DNA from: JAATGI01 sp036510675
Lineage (GTDB): Bacteria; Pseudomonadota; Alphaproteobacteria; ATCC43930; CGMCC-115725
DNA: 64,000 bases
Direction of reading: 5' to 3'
Assembly: GCA_036510675.1 (NCBI GenBank)
Contig: DATCDN010000102.1
Span: forward strand, 1 to 64,000
Shown: piece after piece, positions 53,682 through 62,432 of the stretch
Numbering within the stretch: the stretch's first letter is position 1
Layout of the letters: the number at the start of each line of letters is the position of its first letter
Notes under the pieces: generated by a model
Seen by the model: the letters and a program-made list of their open reading frames with translations, nothing else
Told to the model about the DNA's origin: nothing
The model's database searches: none
Made by a program: the position numbers and the translations under genes

Positions 53682-54675
53682 GACGCAGCTTCGGATTGAC
53701 GGCGACCACCGCGAGATCGACCCCGATGTTGATGAGGATGAAGATCAGGCCGAACATCAGCACCAATCCCTGAATCAGCGGAAAGTCGCGATTGATGACC
53801 GCCTCGATGGCGAGGTTGCCGATGCCCGGATAGGCGAAGATACGCTCCACCACTACCGTGCCGCCGATGAGGAACGTGGCCTGAACCCCCGTCAGCGCCA
53901 GGGTCGGCCCAATCGCATTGCGTAGCGCCTCGCTCAAGATGAGGCGCGGCTCCGACATGCCCTTGATCCGCGCCAGCAGAATATAATCCTGGACCATCGC
54001 CTCGTTCAGCGCCTGGCGCAGCACGCGTCCGATGACAGCGGCGAGCGGCAGCGCCAGCGCCACGGTCGGCATCACCATATGCGCCAGAACATTTCCCGCC
54101 ACCGTGAAACGGCCGGTGACCAGGCTTTCGATCAGCAGAAAGTTGGTGCGGAACGGAATGTCGAGACTGGGATCGATGCGTCCCGTCAGCGGGAAAAGCG
54201 GAATCGCCACGCCGAACGCCAGCACGAAGATCAGCGCCCAGATAAAATCGGGCAGCGCCAGGAACACGCCGTTCACCGCGTCGATCACGACGCTGCCATG
54301 CCGTCGCCCGGCCAGGGTTCCGAGCACCGCCACCGCCCCGCCCAAGAGGATCGCCAACGCCAGCGCGCAGAAGGCCAGCTCGATGGTGGCGGGCAGATGG
54401 TCGCCGAGAATCGACAGCACGCTTTGATGACGGGTAATCGAGATGCCGAAATCGCCGACCAGGGCACTCTTCAGCCAGATCAGGAACTGCAGCGACAGCG
54501 GCCCATCGAGCCCGTAATGGACGCGCAGCGCCGCGATGTCGCTGGGGCTGGCGGCGGGCCCGATCATCATCGCGATCGGATCGCCCGGCACGATACGCAG
54601 CAGAAAGAACACGACGGCCGCGACCCCGAACAGGGTGATCGCGGCCGTCACGGTTCTGTTCAATACCACGCCCAC
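53674..54675 (-). CDS. peptide-type ABC importer, permease (DppB-like)
   Basis: A 333-aa membrane protein with the DppB layout: VVFFLLRIVPGDPIAMMIG, a large periplasmic loop, an EAA loop (YILLARIKGMSEPRLILSEALRNA) and six transmembrane segments. I choose the GTG at 54675. The open frame extends to a TTG at 54726, but that extension runs through a terminator stem and its T-run, and the 333-aa length matches the family. GGGG lies 11 bases before the GTG. Its stop overlaps the DppC-like start by eight bases. Confidence 0.85.
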   Translation of the reverse strand: MGVVLNRTVTAAITLFGVAAVVFFLLRIVPGDPIAMMIGPAASPSDIAALRVHYGLDGPLSLQFLIWLKSALVGDFGISITRHQSVLSILGDHLPATIELAFCALALAILLGGAVAVLGTLAGRRHGSVVIDAVNGVFLALPDFIWALIFVLAFGVAIPLFPLTGRIDPSLDIPFRTNFLLIESLVTGRFTVAGNVLAHMVMPTVALALPLAAVIGRVLRQALNEAMVQDYILLARIKGMSEPRLILSEALRNAIGPTLALTGVQATFLIGGTVVVERIFAYPGIGNLAIEAVINRDFPLIQGLVLMFGLIFILINIGVDLAVVAVNPKLRHG

Positions 54676-54724
54676 TGCCGTCAAGCCCCGCTCATTTGCC
54701 CCCGAGGATGACCGACCAGCGCCC

Positions 54725-54760
54725 AAAAAAGAAGGAGCGAAATGCGAATTCCGCCCCTTC
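54725..54760 (-). terminator. rho-independent terminator after the binding-protein gene
   Basis: On the minus strand, GAAGGGGCG pairs with CGCTCCTTC (nine pairs, one G-U) around a 12-base loop and is followed directly by six T. It lies 37-72 bp after the binding-protein stop and before the permease genes, so it terminates or attenuates between them. Confidence 0.75.
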
Positions 54761-54778
54761 TCGGTTCATGAACGATCA

Positions 54779-54792
54779 GGCCGGATCCGGCC
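54779..54792. other. perfect 14-bp palindrome after the binding-protein stop
   Basis: GGCCGGATCCGGCC, four bases downstream of the binding-protein stop. It may protect the 3' end of that message or assist termination at 54725. Confidence 0.4.
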
Positions 54793-54796
54793 CGAA

Positions 54797-56329
54797 TCAA
54801 GCCTTGTGGATCAGCACCGGCTGCAGCGCACCCGACACGTTCGGCGTCACCTTGAGCGATTTCTTGAAGACGATCGGCTGAACATATTGCAGTAGCGGCA
54901 GCACATAGCCCTGCTCGGCGCAGTACCGATCGACCGCCTTCCAGCCGGCGATGCGCTTCTTCTCATCGGCTTCGCCCCAGAGCGGGCCGATCATCTTGTC
55001 GACATCGGCGGTCTTCCAGGCCGAATGCGGCGAGGGGCCGAACATGGCGAAGCCGGTCGAAGTGGTCGGGTCGCCGATGGCATTGCCCCAATTGTAGAAC
55101 GCCATCGGGTCGAGCTTATGCGCGGCGCGCAGCTCGAAATGCTTGGCGATCTCGTAAACCTCGATCTCCGCCTCGATGCCGACATTGCGCCACATCCCGA
55201 CGATCGCCTGGATCATCTCGTAATCCTTGGGCTTGAACCCGCGGGTCGTCTGGATTTTGAATTTCACCGGATTTTGCTTGGAGAAGCCGCTGGCCTTCAG
55301 CAACTTTACCGCCAGTTTCGGATCGTGCGCCACCTTGATCGACGGATCGAACGCCTCGTATTCCGGCGCCTCGAGCGTGTCGATACGCGTGCCATAGCCA
55401 CGCAGCAGCCGCTTGATGATCGCGTCCTTATCGACCGCATGACAGGCGGCGAGGCGGACATTCTTGTCGAGGAACGGCGCGACATTGGTGATGAAGATCA
55501 TCCCGATGTCGGACACCGGGGTAGCGACGCCGGTCAGGCCCGGCTTCTTGCGCAGTCGATCGTATTCCTCATAGGGAATTTCGAGCGTCACATCGGACGA
55601 GCCGCTTTCCACCTCGGCGACGCGGCTGGTGGCATCGGTGACGAACTTAAATACCACGGTCTCGAACGGCGGCTTGCCGCCCCAATAATGCGGATTGGCC
55701 TTGAGCCGCAGGAAGGAATTGGCTTGATATTGGTCGATCATATAGGGGCCGGTGCCGATCGGCTTCTTCTCGAAGCCTTGCGCGCCGACCTTCTCGTAAT
55801 AATTCTTGGGCAGCACATAGCCCGTCAGGAACGCCATCCATTTGAAATAGGTCGGGTCGAACGCCAGCACCTCGCCGGTGACACGCTGGCCGTCGATCTT
55901 GAACTTGCCAACGGTCGACCACAGCGATTGGATCGGATTGCCGGTTTCCTTCTTGCCCGCGCGCTCCAGCGACCACACCACGTCTTCCGGCGTGAATGGC
56001 GAGCCGTCATGCCAGACGACGCCCTTGCGCACATCCATCCAGACTTGCTTCCGGTCCTTACTCCAGCCCCAGTCGGTCAGCAGGCCCTTCTCCAGCGCCA
56101 GATTGGGCTTCTGGCCGATGAACTGGTCAAACACCGTGCGATAGATCGCCTGGATCGTCGGGTTGACGGCGGAGCCGCCGACGGTCGGGTCCCAGGAGGG
56201 CAGATCGACGTTGAACGCGATGGTCAGTGTGTCGCCCGCCGCGAACACCTTGCTGCCGGGCAGCACCATGCTGGCGATGACGCCCCCGGCGCTGGCCGCC
56301 ATGAATTGACGACGTGAAATCTTACCCAT
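54797..56329 (-). CDS. peptide-type ABC importer, periplasmic binding protein
   Basis: A 510-aa SBP_bac_5 family protein (DppA/OppA-like) exported through a twin-arginine signal: MGKISRRQFMAASAGG followed by a hydrophobic stretch and cleavage near KVFAA. Family motifs include RKGVVWHDGSPFTPEDVVWS and KPIGTGPYMIDQYQ. The ATG at 56329 has GGGGAG upstream. It is followed by a terminator, so it is expected at higher level than the permeases. A copy of the shared 18-bp motif lies 53 bp before the start. Confidence 0.9.
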   Translation of the reverse strand: MGKISRRQFMAASAGGVIASMVLPGSKVFAAGDTLTIAFNVDLPSWDPTVGGSAVNPTIQAIYRTVFDQFIGQKPNLALEKGLLTDWGWSKDRKQVWMDVRKGVVWHDGSPFTPEDVVWSLERAGKKETGNPIQSLWSTVGKFKIDGQRVTGEVLAFDPTYFKWMAFLTGYVLPKNYYEKVGAQGFEKKPIGTGPYMIDQYQANSFLRLKANPHYWGGKPPFETVVFKFVTDATSRVAEVESGSSDVTLEIPYEEYDRLRKKPGLTGVATPVSDIGMIFITNVAPFLDKNVRLAACHAVDKDAIIKRLLRGYGTRIDTLEAPEYEAFDPSIKVAHDPKLAVKLLKASGFSKQNPVKFKIQTTRGFKPKDYEMIQAIVGMWRNVGIEAEIEVYEIAKHFELRAAHKLDPMAFYNWGNAIGDPTTSTGFAMFGPSPHSAWKTADVDKMIGPLWGEADEKKRIAGWKAVDRYCAEQGYVLPLLQYVQPIVFKKSLKVTPNVSGALQPVLIHKA

Positions 56330-56381
56330 TGTGAATTTCTCCCCGGTGTCGTCGGCAGACGGCATCCCCCGCTACCGAAAT

Positions 56382-56399
56382 TGTTTCAATACTAAAATA
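56382..56399 (-). promoter_or_regulatory. operator-like motif, site 7
   Basis: TGTTTCA ATAC TAAAATA on the + strand. The left arm is identical to site 2 and the right arm to site 6. It lies 53 bp before the binding-protein start. Confidence 0.55.
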
Positions 56400-56422
56400 T
56401 CTAGGGCCGATTGCCAAGGCGC

Positions 56423-57205
56423 TCACCCACCGATCAGCGCCAGCACGCGGCAGGGACTGCCCGAGCCGTTGACGATCTTCAGCGGCGGCGTAATCAGGAT
56501 CGCGCCCTTGGGCGGCAACAAGTCGAGATTGATCAGGCTGGCGAGGCCGAACTTGTTGCTGCCATGCATGCCGGAATGGCACGGAAACGGCGGATCGAAG
56601 CGATAGGCTTGGCCGGCATCGGTGCCGACCCCCTCCGAGCCCCAGCCGATGACGTTGCGCTCCTTGGCGAGGAATGGCACCAGCGTCGGATGCGGCCCCG
56701 GCACATGCGAGCCGTCTTCCTTCATATTGTGGAATGCCTCGGCGCCGGTACGCTTCGACCAGTCGGTGCGCATCAGCACCCAAGTCCCGGCCTCGATCTT
56801 GCCATGGATCTTTTCCCACGCGACGACATGGTCGGGCGTCAGCAGGAAATCGGAATCGGCGGCCACTTCCTTCGAGCAATCGATGACGTTGGCCGGCGCG
56901 ATGAATTTCTCGACCGGGATCGAATCCGTTGTGTTGTTGGGATAATCCTTGCCGGTGACCCAATGGATCGGCGCGTCGAAATGCGTGCCAGTATGCTCGC
57001 CGCAGGCAAAATTGTTCCAGTACCAGGCCGGGCCGCGGCTGTCGTAATGGGAAATTTCCTCGAGGCGGAATGGCCAGGATGGCGCGAAATCGGGCGGCAA
57101 TTGAATGATCGGCGTCGCCGGCTCCAATGGTTGCGACAGATCGACGATCTTGATTTTGCCGCCGAGAATGGCGGCGGCGAATTGCGCGAGGATGGTATCA
57201 GCCAT
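56423..57205 (-). CDS. cyclase-family metal hydrolase (second copy)
   Basis: A 260-aa cyclase-family hydrolase with the metal motif HTGTHFDAPIHW and the GPAWYWNN segment, a paralog of the protein at 18059. The two share the N-terminal AAAI.GGKIKIVDL-like start, the VSGKD/VTGKD loop, TDWSKR and the SGSP.RVLAL ending. Activity is expected to be amide or lactam hydrolysis with Mn/Zn. The ATG at 57205 has GGAG eight bases upstream. It lies 47 bp after the phytoene-dehydrogenase-like gene on the same strand. Confidence 0.88.
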   Translation of the reverse strand: MADTILAQFAAAILGGKIKIVDLSQPLEPATPIIQLPPDFAPSWPFRLEEISHYDSRGPAWYWNNFACGEHTGTHFDAPIHWVTGKDYPNNTTDSIPVEKFIAPANVIDCSKEVAADSDFLLTPDHVVAWEKIHGKIEAGTWVLMRTDWSKRTGAEAFHNMKEDGSHVPGPHPTLVPFLAKERNVIGWGSEGVGTDAGQAYRFDPPFPCHSGMHGSNKFGLASLINLDLLPPKGAILITPPLKIVNGSGSPCRVLALIGG

Positions 57206-57252
57206 GGTTGCTTCTCCGACGGTGTCGTTGTGAATGCGATAGCCAGGCCACG

Positions 57253-58827
57253 CTACAGGGCGCCCGCCAACATTTTTCCCAGCATGAACCCCGAACCGGC
57301 GCCGGTGCCCGCGCCGGGCCAGGTCGCCGCGCCCACCATATACAATCCCTGTACCGGCGTGCGATAGCGCGACCAGCCCAACGCCGGCCGGCGCCAGAAA
57401 TATTGATCGAGATGGTGGCTGCCGTGAAGACTGTCGCCACCCACGAGGCAGGGATTGTCGCGCTCGAGATCGAGCGGCGACAGGATCTTGCTCCCCAGAA
57501 TTTTGCCGCGCAGGCCCGGCGCATAACGCTCGATGAGATCGAGCACCCGCTCCGCGTAAGGCGCCGATGCCGCGTCCCAATCGCGCGCCGCGATCGTGCC
57601 GGCGGCATCGCCGCTGATGACGGCCGGCAGCACCCGCACCTGAACCCATAGAATATGCCGGCCAGCCGGCGCACGGGTCGGATCGATCGCCGTCGGCTGG
57701 CCGACCACCAGTACCGGCTCGGCCGGCAGCATGCCCGCCGCCATCTCGTTGTAGGTCTTACTCATCGCCGCGAGGGACGGCGCCAGATGCACATAGGCGA
57801 AACTTTTCAATTCATCGCCCGCCGTCCAATCCGGCTGGCCGGACAGCGCCAGGTGGACCATCATCGTGCCGGGACCGGGCCGCAGCGCCGCGATGCGCCG
57901 CGCCCCCCGGCTCTGTCCCGGCGCTCCGGGCAACAGCCTATCGAACAGCAGGCGCGGATGAAGATCGGCGATCACCGCGCGCCGTGCATCCAATGCCCGG
58001 CCATCCGCCAGCACCACGCCGTTCGCCTTGCCACCGGCAATCCTGACGCGCGCGGCCTCGGCGTTCGTCAGCAGCGTGCCGCCAAGCTGCCCCAGCGTCT
58101 TCACCATGGCGCGGATGATGGTGTCGGCGCCGCCGGCACCGATCACCATGCCGAACGCCTGATTGCTCATCGATTCCGCATAGGGAAACAAGGCACCGCC
58201 CGCGATGTCGGGCGCGAAATCGAGATGCATGCCCCACGCCGATGCCATGGTCTTGAGCCGATCGCTCTCGAAATGCCGGTCGAGAAAGGCGCGCGGCGAG
58301 GCCCGCAGCATCTGGGCCGTCTCGATCAGCCATCCGGTGCCCCTGGCGCGCCACGCCCGCCACACAATCTTTAACGCCTGCGCCGATGGCATCGGCGCGC
58401 CGAGCAGCCCGAAGATGTAGGGCGCGGCCGAACCGAACGCGGCGACCATGTTTCGCCACGCCTCGGCATCGCGTGGTGAGAATGTCGCGATCCGCGCGGC
58501 GGTCGCGTCGAGGTCCTTGCTAACACCGAGCCAGGTGCCGTCGGGAAAGGCGGTGGCGAAGCAATGATCCGCGCCGACCAAGGCAAGCCCGTTGGCGATC
58601 AGCCGGTCGCGATAGGCCGCGAAGAAGCCCGAGCCGGCGAACATGCTGAGATTCATCGCATAGAGGTCATGGCGGAAGCCGGCGAGCGTCAGTTCCTGGG
58701 TCTTTACCGCGCCGCCTGGCTCGGCGTTACGCTCGACCACCGCGACCGACCAGCCCTTGGCCGCGAGATGGACCGCCGTCGCGAGACCATTAAGGCCCGC
58801 GCCGATCACGACCGCGTCATACGCCAT
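57253..58827 (-). CDS. phytoene-dehydrogenase-like FAD oxidoreductase (A)
   Basis: A 524-aa FAD-dependent amino-oxidase/phytoene-desaturase superfamily protein: Rossmann VVIGAGLNGLATAVHLAAKG, ERNAEPGGAVKT and the C-terminal FAD segment GLYMVGAATWPGAGTGAGSG. No carotenoid genes are nearby, so a carotenoid role is unlikely. Members of this group often act on diverse hydrophobic or heteroaromatic substrates. It is divergent from a paralog at 58925, and one operator-like motif lies between them. It is probably cotranscribed with the downstream cyclase. Confidence 0.87.
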   Translation of the reverse strand: MAYDAVVIGAGLNGLATAVHLAAKGWSVAVVERNAEPGGAVKTQELTLAGFRHDLYAMNLSMFAGSGFFAAYRDRLIANGLALVGADHCFATAFPDGTWLGVSKDLDATAARIATFSPRDAEAWRNMVAAFGSAAPYIFGLLGAPMPSAQALKIVWRAWRARGTGWLIETAQMLRASPRAFLDRHFESDRLKTMASAWGMHLDFAPDIAGGALFPYAESMSNQAFGMVIGAGGADTIIRAMVKTLGQLGGTLLTNAEAARVRIAGGKANGVVLADGRALDARRAVIADLHPRLLFDRLLPGAPGQSRGARRIAALRPGPGTMMVHLALSGQPDWTAGDELKSFAYVHLAPSLAAMSKTYNEMAAGMLPAEPVLVVGQPTAIDPTRAPAGRHILWVQVRVLPAVISGDAAGTIAARDWDAASAPYAERVLDLIERYAPGLRGKILGSKILSPLDLERDNPCLVGGDSLHGSHHLDQYFWRRPALGWSRYRTPVQGLYMVGAATWPGAGTGAGSGFMLGKMLAGAL

Positions 58828-58870
58828 GGAGGCCCCCGCTCAACTCCATCATCATCGCCGTGACATCGGA

Positions 58871-58888
58871 TATTTGCAATTTAAAGTA
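58871..58888. promoter_or_regulatory. operator-like motif, site 8 (divergent promoter)
   Basis: TATTTGC AATT TAAAGTA, in the 97-bp gap between two divergent oxidoreductase genes, 43 bp and 36 bp from their starts. The 7-4-7 layout fits the shared motif. Confidence 0.5.
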
Positions 58889-58924
58889 TCGGCGATATTT
58901 TCAAGCCGAGGGCGGGCAACGAAC

Positions 58925-60487
58925 ATGGCGGACGCGGACTACATCGTCATCGGCAGCGGCATCAACGCGCTGGTGGCGGCGGCGCTGCTGGGACGCAAGG
59001 GCCATAAGGTGCTGGTGCTGGAGCGCAATGCGCGGGCCGGCGGCTGCATGCTGACGGATGCGATCACCGCGCCCGGCTTTCTCCATGACGTGATGGCAAC
59101 CACATTCGTGCTGTTCACCACCGGGCCGGCCTATGCGGCGCTGGGCGCCGACTTGACGAAACGCGGCCTCGAATTCGCACAAAGCGACCGGCCGGCGGCG
59201 GTGCTGCGCCCGGACGGCGGTCATCGGATCATGCGGATGGACCGCACCGTTAACCTTGCCGCGTTCGGCGACGATGGCCCGGCCTATGGCCGCGCCGTCG
59301 ACGGCATTGGCGCCGACGCCGATTTCATCTTCGGCCTGCTGGGCGGCAATCCATGGTCACGCGGAACCGCCTGGACATTGGCGCGCCAGGCGATACGGCG
59401 CGGCCCGCGTGGCCTCGCCACCTTCTTCGGCGAGGCTCTGGGCAGCGCACGGACCTGGCTGGAGACCGATTTCCAGTCCGACCTCATGTGGGCCTTGTTG
59501 GCGCCCTGGGTGCTGCATGTCGGCCTCGGCCCCGAGAGCGCCTATTCCGGCATGATGTTGAAGGTCATTGCGTTCGCCCTCGAAGTGGCCGGCGCGCCCA
59601 TCGTCAAGGGCGGCGCGGCCAATCTGGTATCCGCGTTCCAGCGCCTGATCGAGGATCAGGGCGGTAGTATCCACACCGGCACCGATGTCGCGGCGATTCT
59701 GCTGGATGGCGGCAAAGCGCGCGGCGTGCGCGTTGCCGATGGCCGCGAGATCACCGCGGCCGAAGGGGTCATCTCCTCGACGACGCCGCAACAGCTCTAT
59801 ACGCGCCTACTCGATCCCGCCGCCCTGCCCGCTTCGGTCGCCGAGGGCGTGCGTCGATTTCGTTTCGGCAAGGGCAATATGCAAATCCATTACGCCCTGT
59901 CTGGGCCGCCGCAATGGCGCGTGCCGGAGATAGCGGGCGTTGCCCTGACGCATCTCACCCCGGGCCTCGATGGCGTTTCCCGCGCGGCAAACGAGGCGGA
60001 GCGCGGCCTGTTGCCGGCCGAACCGACCATCTGTGTCGGTCAGCCGGCGGCGCTTGACCCCAGCCGTTGCCCGCCGGGCCGCTCGATCCTATGGCTGCAA
60101 CTGCCGGAGACGCCGCGCCAGATCAAGGGCGACGCCGCCAGCGAAATCGCCACCCCCGCCGATGGGCGCTGGACCGACGATCTCGGCGAGCGCTATGCCG
60201 ACCGTGTCGAGGCCATTCTGGCACATCAGATCGACGGGTTCAGCGCCTCCGTGCTCGGCCGCCGCGTTTATGCCCCGTCCGATCTCGAGGCGCTGAACAT
60301 CAATCTGATCGGCGGCGATCCTTATGGCGGGTTCTGTGGCATCGATCAATTTTTCTTGTGGCGGCCGTTCAAAGACAGCGTCAATCACCGCACCCACATC
60401 AAGGGGCTGTATCATATCGGCGCCTCGACCCATCCCGGCCCTGGGCTGAGCGGCGGCTCGGGCTTTTTGCTAGCCAATTCCCTTTAG
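58925..60487 (+). CDS. phytoene-dehydrogenase-like FAD oxidoreductase (B)
   Basis: A 520-aa protein of the same family as 57253-58827: Rossmann IVIGSGINALVAAALLGRKG, ERNARAGGCMLT and C-terminal GLYHIGASTHPGPGLSGGSG. It shares with the paralog the LLPAEP...VGQP.A.DP.R.P.GR.ILW segment. I use the ATG at 58925, shortly before the Rossmann strand, with GAGGG upstream. The pair probably arose by duplication and then diverged, or acts as a heterodimer. It ends five bases from the convergent small gene. Confidence 0.87.
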   Translation: MADADYIVIGSGINALVAAALLGRKGHKVLVLERNARAGGCMLTDAITAPGFLHDVMATTFVLFTTGPAYAALGADLTKRGLEFAQSDRPAAVLRPDGGHRIMRMDRTVNLAAFGDDGPAYGRAVDGIGADADFIFGLLGGNPWSRGTAWTLARQAIRRGPRGLATFFGEALGSARTWLETDFQSDLMWALLAPWVLHVGLGPESAYSGMMLKVIAFALEVAGAPIVKGGAANLVSAFQRLIEDQGGSIHTGTDVAAILLDGGKARGVRVADGREITAAEGVISSTTPQQLYTRLLDPAALPASVAEGVRRFRFGKGNMQIHYALSGPPQWRVPEIAGVALTHLTPGLDGVSRAANEAERGLLPAEPTICVGQPAALDPSRCPPGRSILWLQLPETPRQIKGDAASEIATPADGRWTDDLGERYADRVEAILAHQIDGFSASVLGRRVYAPSDLEALNINLIGGDPYGGFCGIDQFFLWRPFKDSVNHRTHIKGLYHIGASTHPGPGLSGGSGFLLANSL

Positions 60488-60492
60488 TAGCG

Positions 60493-60783
60493 CTAAGCCG
60501 CCTGTTCCTTCTCAGCCGGAAACATGGTCAGAATCCGCGACCGCAGATGGTCGGGATCGAAGCCGGCGCCATCGCACGCGATGCGGAATTCCTGCCCGTT
60601 GGACATGAACCATTGCCGCGCTTCATTGCACAGCCGGACGCGCTCGCGCGGCCCGGAGGCCGCCGCGACCTTATCCATCGCGTCGTCGAGCGCGCGGTCC
60701 AGCACCGCGCACCAAAGCTGCCGCTCCGCCGTCTGCAGAACGATACTTTCCGATTCAGGGGCCGTCTCGACGCGATGTCTCAC
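60493..60783 (-). CDS. small conserved protein of unknown function
   Basis: A 96-aa soluble protein with a helical pattern and the run RQLWCAVLDRALDDAMDKV, ARQWFMSNGQEFRIACDGAGFDPDHLRSRIL. It resembles small alphaproteobacterial and prophage-encoded proteins that end in a 'GxDPxxVR' segment. I cannot name a family with certainty. It stands alone, convergent with the oxidoreductase and divergent from a RidA gene. The 140-bp gap upstream shows no recognisable operator. Confidence 0.65.
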   Translation of the reverse strand: MRHRVETAPESESIVLQTAERQLWCAVLDRALDDAMDKVAAASGPRERVRLCNEARQWFMSNGQEFRIACDGAGFDPDHLRSRILTMFPAEKEQAA

Positions 60784-60923
60784 CGCTCTCTCGCCTTACT
60801 TGCTTGGTCGCCGTGGAAGGCAATATGGTGACGCATTGCGCGGTTGAACACAATAATTCCAGCAATGGCGATCTCGGGGCCGATCTGACTTAGGATGGCG
60901 GGGATCAACCCGGAGACCGCGCC

Positions 60924-61349
60924 ATGCCATCCCAAATCACCCATATTCACTGGCCCGATGCACCCGCCATGTGGATGCCCTATGCCCCCGCGATCAAGGT
61001 CGACGGCGGCAGCATGATCTTCTGTGCCGGGGTCACGGCGGCCCCGGTTTATCACCATCACCCGCACCGGCCGGCCGAGTTCGACACCATGCCGAGCGAC
61101 ATGGCGGGCCAGACCCGCGCCGCGCTGGAGAACCTGAAACGCGGCCTGGAGGCGGCGGGCGCGGGCTTCGCTGACATCGTCAGCGCGACCCGTTTCGTGA
61201 CCGATTTGAGGGATCAGGACGCCATCAATCGGGTATGGGCGGAGTATTTCGGCGATAGCAAACCGGCGACAACAACGGTGCAAGTGGTCGCGCTCGCCAC
61301 CGATCCGCGCTGCCTGATCGAGATCAACGCCATCGCAATTGTCGGGTAA
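60924..61349 (+). CDS. RidA/YjgF family protein (copy 4)
   Basis: A 141-aa RidA-family protein (GGSMIFCAGVTAAPVYHHHPHRP, DIVSATRFVTDLRDQDAINRVW, TTTVQVVALATDPRCLIEINAIA). An unusual His-rich insert HHHPHRP follows the second strand. The archetypal Arg motif is replaced by VVALATDPRC, so the catalytic role may differ. It lies directly before the epoxide-hydrolase-like gene, with its stop inside the latter's ribosome-binding region, so the two are coupled. Confidence 0.86.
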   Translation: MPSQITHIHWPDAPAMWMPYAPAIKVDGGSMIFCAGVTAAPVYHHHPHRPAEFDTMPSDMAGQTRAALENLKRGLEAAGAGFADIVSATRFVTDLRDQDAINRVWAEYFGDSKPATTTVQVVALATDPRCLIEINAIAIVG

Positions 61350-61359
61350 GGAGGGCGAA

Positions 61360-62325
61360 TTGACCGACTTGAAGCACGGTTTTGTCCATGCCAATGGCGT
61401 GCGGCTGCATTATGTCGAGGCGGGCAGCGGGCCGCTGGTGCTCCTCTGCCATGGCTGGCCGGAGAGCTGGTATTCCTGGCGGCACCAGATACCGGCGCTG
61501 GCGGCGGCGGGCTTTCGCGTGGTGGCGCCGGATCAGCGCGGCTATGGCCAAAGCGACTGCCCCGAGGCGATCGCCGCCTATTCGATCTTCAACCTGGTCG
61601 GCGATATGGTCGGGCTGGCGCGGGCGCTGGGCGAGAGCAGCGCCATCGTCGTCGGGCATGATTGGGGCGCGCTGGTCGCGCAGCAATGCGCGCTGTTGCG
61701 GCCCGATCTCTTTCGCGCGCTGGCCCTGCTCAGCGTGCCGTTCATCCCGCGTAGTCCGGTGCGCCCGGCGGTACGCTATGCCCAGATCACCCAGCAGAAT
61801 CATTTCTATCAGGATTACTTTCAGGAGCCCGGCCGCGTCGAGCGCGAGCTGGCGGAGGATGTCCGGAAATCGATGCGCGGCATCCTGACCGCCGGCTTCA
61901 AGTTCAACCGCGACACGATGATCCCGATCGTCGCTTTCCCAAAGCATGTGCGATTCGCCGAGGCGGTATGGTCCAACGTCACCGATACCCTGCCGGCCTG
62001 GCTGACCGAGGCCGATCTCGATTTCTACGCCGGCGAATTCACCCGCGCCGGCTTTCGCGGCGGCATCAACTGGTATCGCAATCTCGATCGCAATTGGAAG
62101 ATGACGGCGTTCCAGGACGGCGCCAAGGTAACGCAACCGGCGGTCTTCATCGCCGGCGAGAAAGACGCGGTCTTGACCATCACCGGCGACGCAGTGAAGA
62201 ACCAGGCCACCACCATGCCGCGGCTGACCGGGACGCACCTGATACCCGGCGCCGGCCATTGGGTGCAACAGGAACAACCCGACGCGGTCAACGCTCTGCT
62301 GGTTGAATTCCTGCGCGGCCTCTAA
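61360..62325 (+). CDS. alpha/beta hydrolase, epoxide-hydrolase-like
   Basis: A 321-aa hydrolase with the oxyanion motif HGWPESWYSWR, the nucleophile elbow GHDWGA (Asp nucleophile) and a C-terminal catalytic His in GAGHWVQQEQP. The Asp nucleophile and HGWP motif point to epoxide hydrolase or dehalogenase-type chemistry. The start is a TTG at 61360 with an exact AAGGAGG five bases upstream. An upstream TTG at 61339 lies inside the RidA gene. It could hydrate an arene-derived epoxide. Confidence 0.9.
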   Translation: MTDLKHGFVHANGVRLHYVEAGSGPLVLLCHGWPESWYSWRHQIPALAAAGFRVVAPDQRGYGQSDCPEAIAAYSIFNLVGDMVGLARALGESSAIVVGHDWGALVAQQCALLRPDLFRALALLSVPFIPRSPVRPAVRYAQITQQNHFYQDYFQEPGRVERELAEDVRKSMRGILTAGFKFNRDTMIPIVAFPKHVRFAEAVWSNVTDTLPAWLTEADLDFYAGEFTRAGFRGGINWYRNLDRNWKMTAFQDGAKVTQPAVFIAGEKDAVLTITGDAVKNQATTMPRLTGTHLIPGAGHWVQQEQPDAVNALLVEFLRGL

Positions 62326-62432
62326 GCGGGGGATGCGTGTGGCGCATTGGTGCTCGCACGGCGATCGGCTTGTCGGGAGCGGCGGCGCGGCCCTAGACTG
62401 GTGCTAATCAAGCAACCGATCGAGGAAATGTC

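Noticed and set aside
57253..60487. Carotenoid biosynthesis cluster
   Set aside because: Two phytoene-dehydrogenase-like proteins but no phytoene synthase, GGPP synthase or cyclase of the carotenoid type nearby.
60493..60783. Prophage remnant
   Set aside because: One small gene of a type also seen in prophages is not enough; no other phage genes are present.
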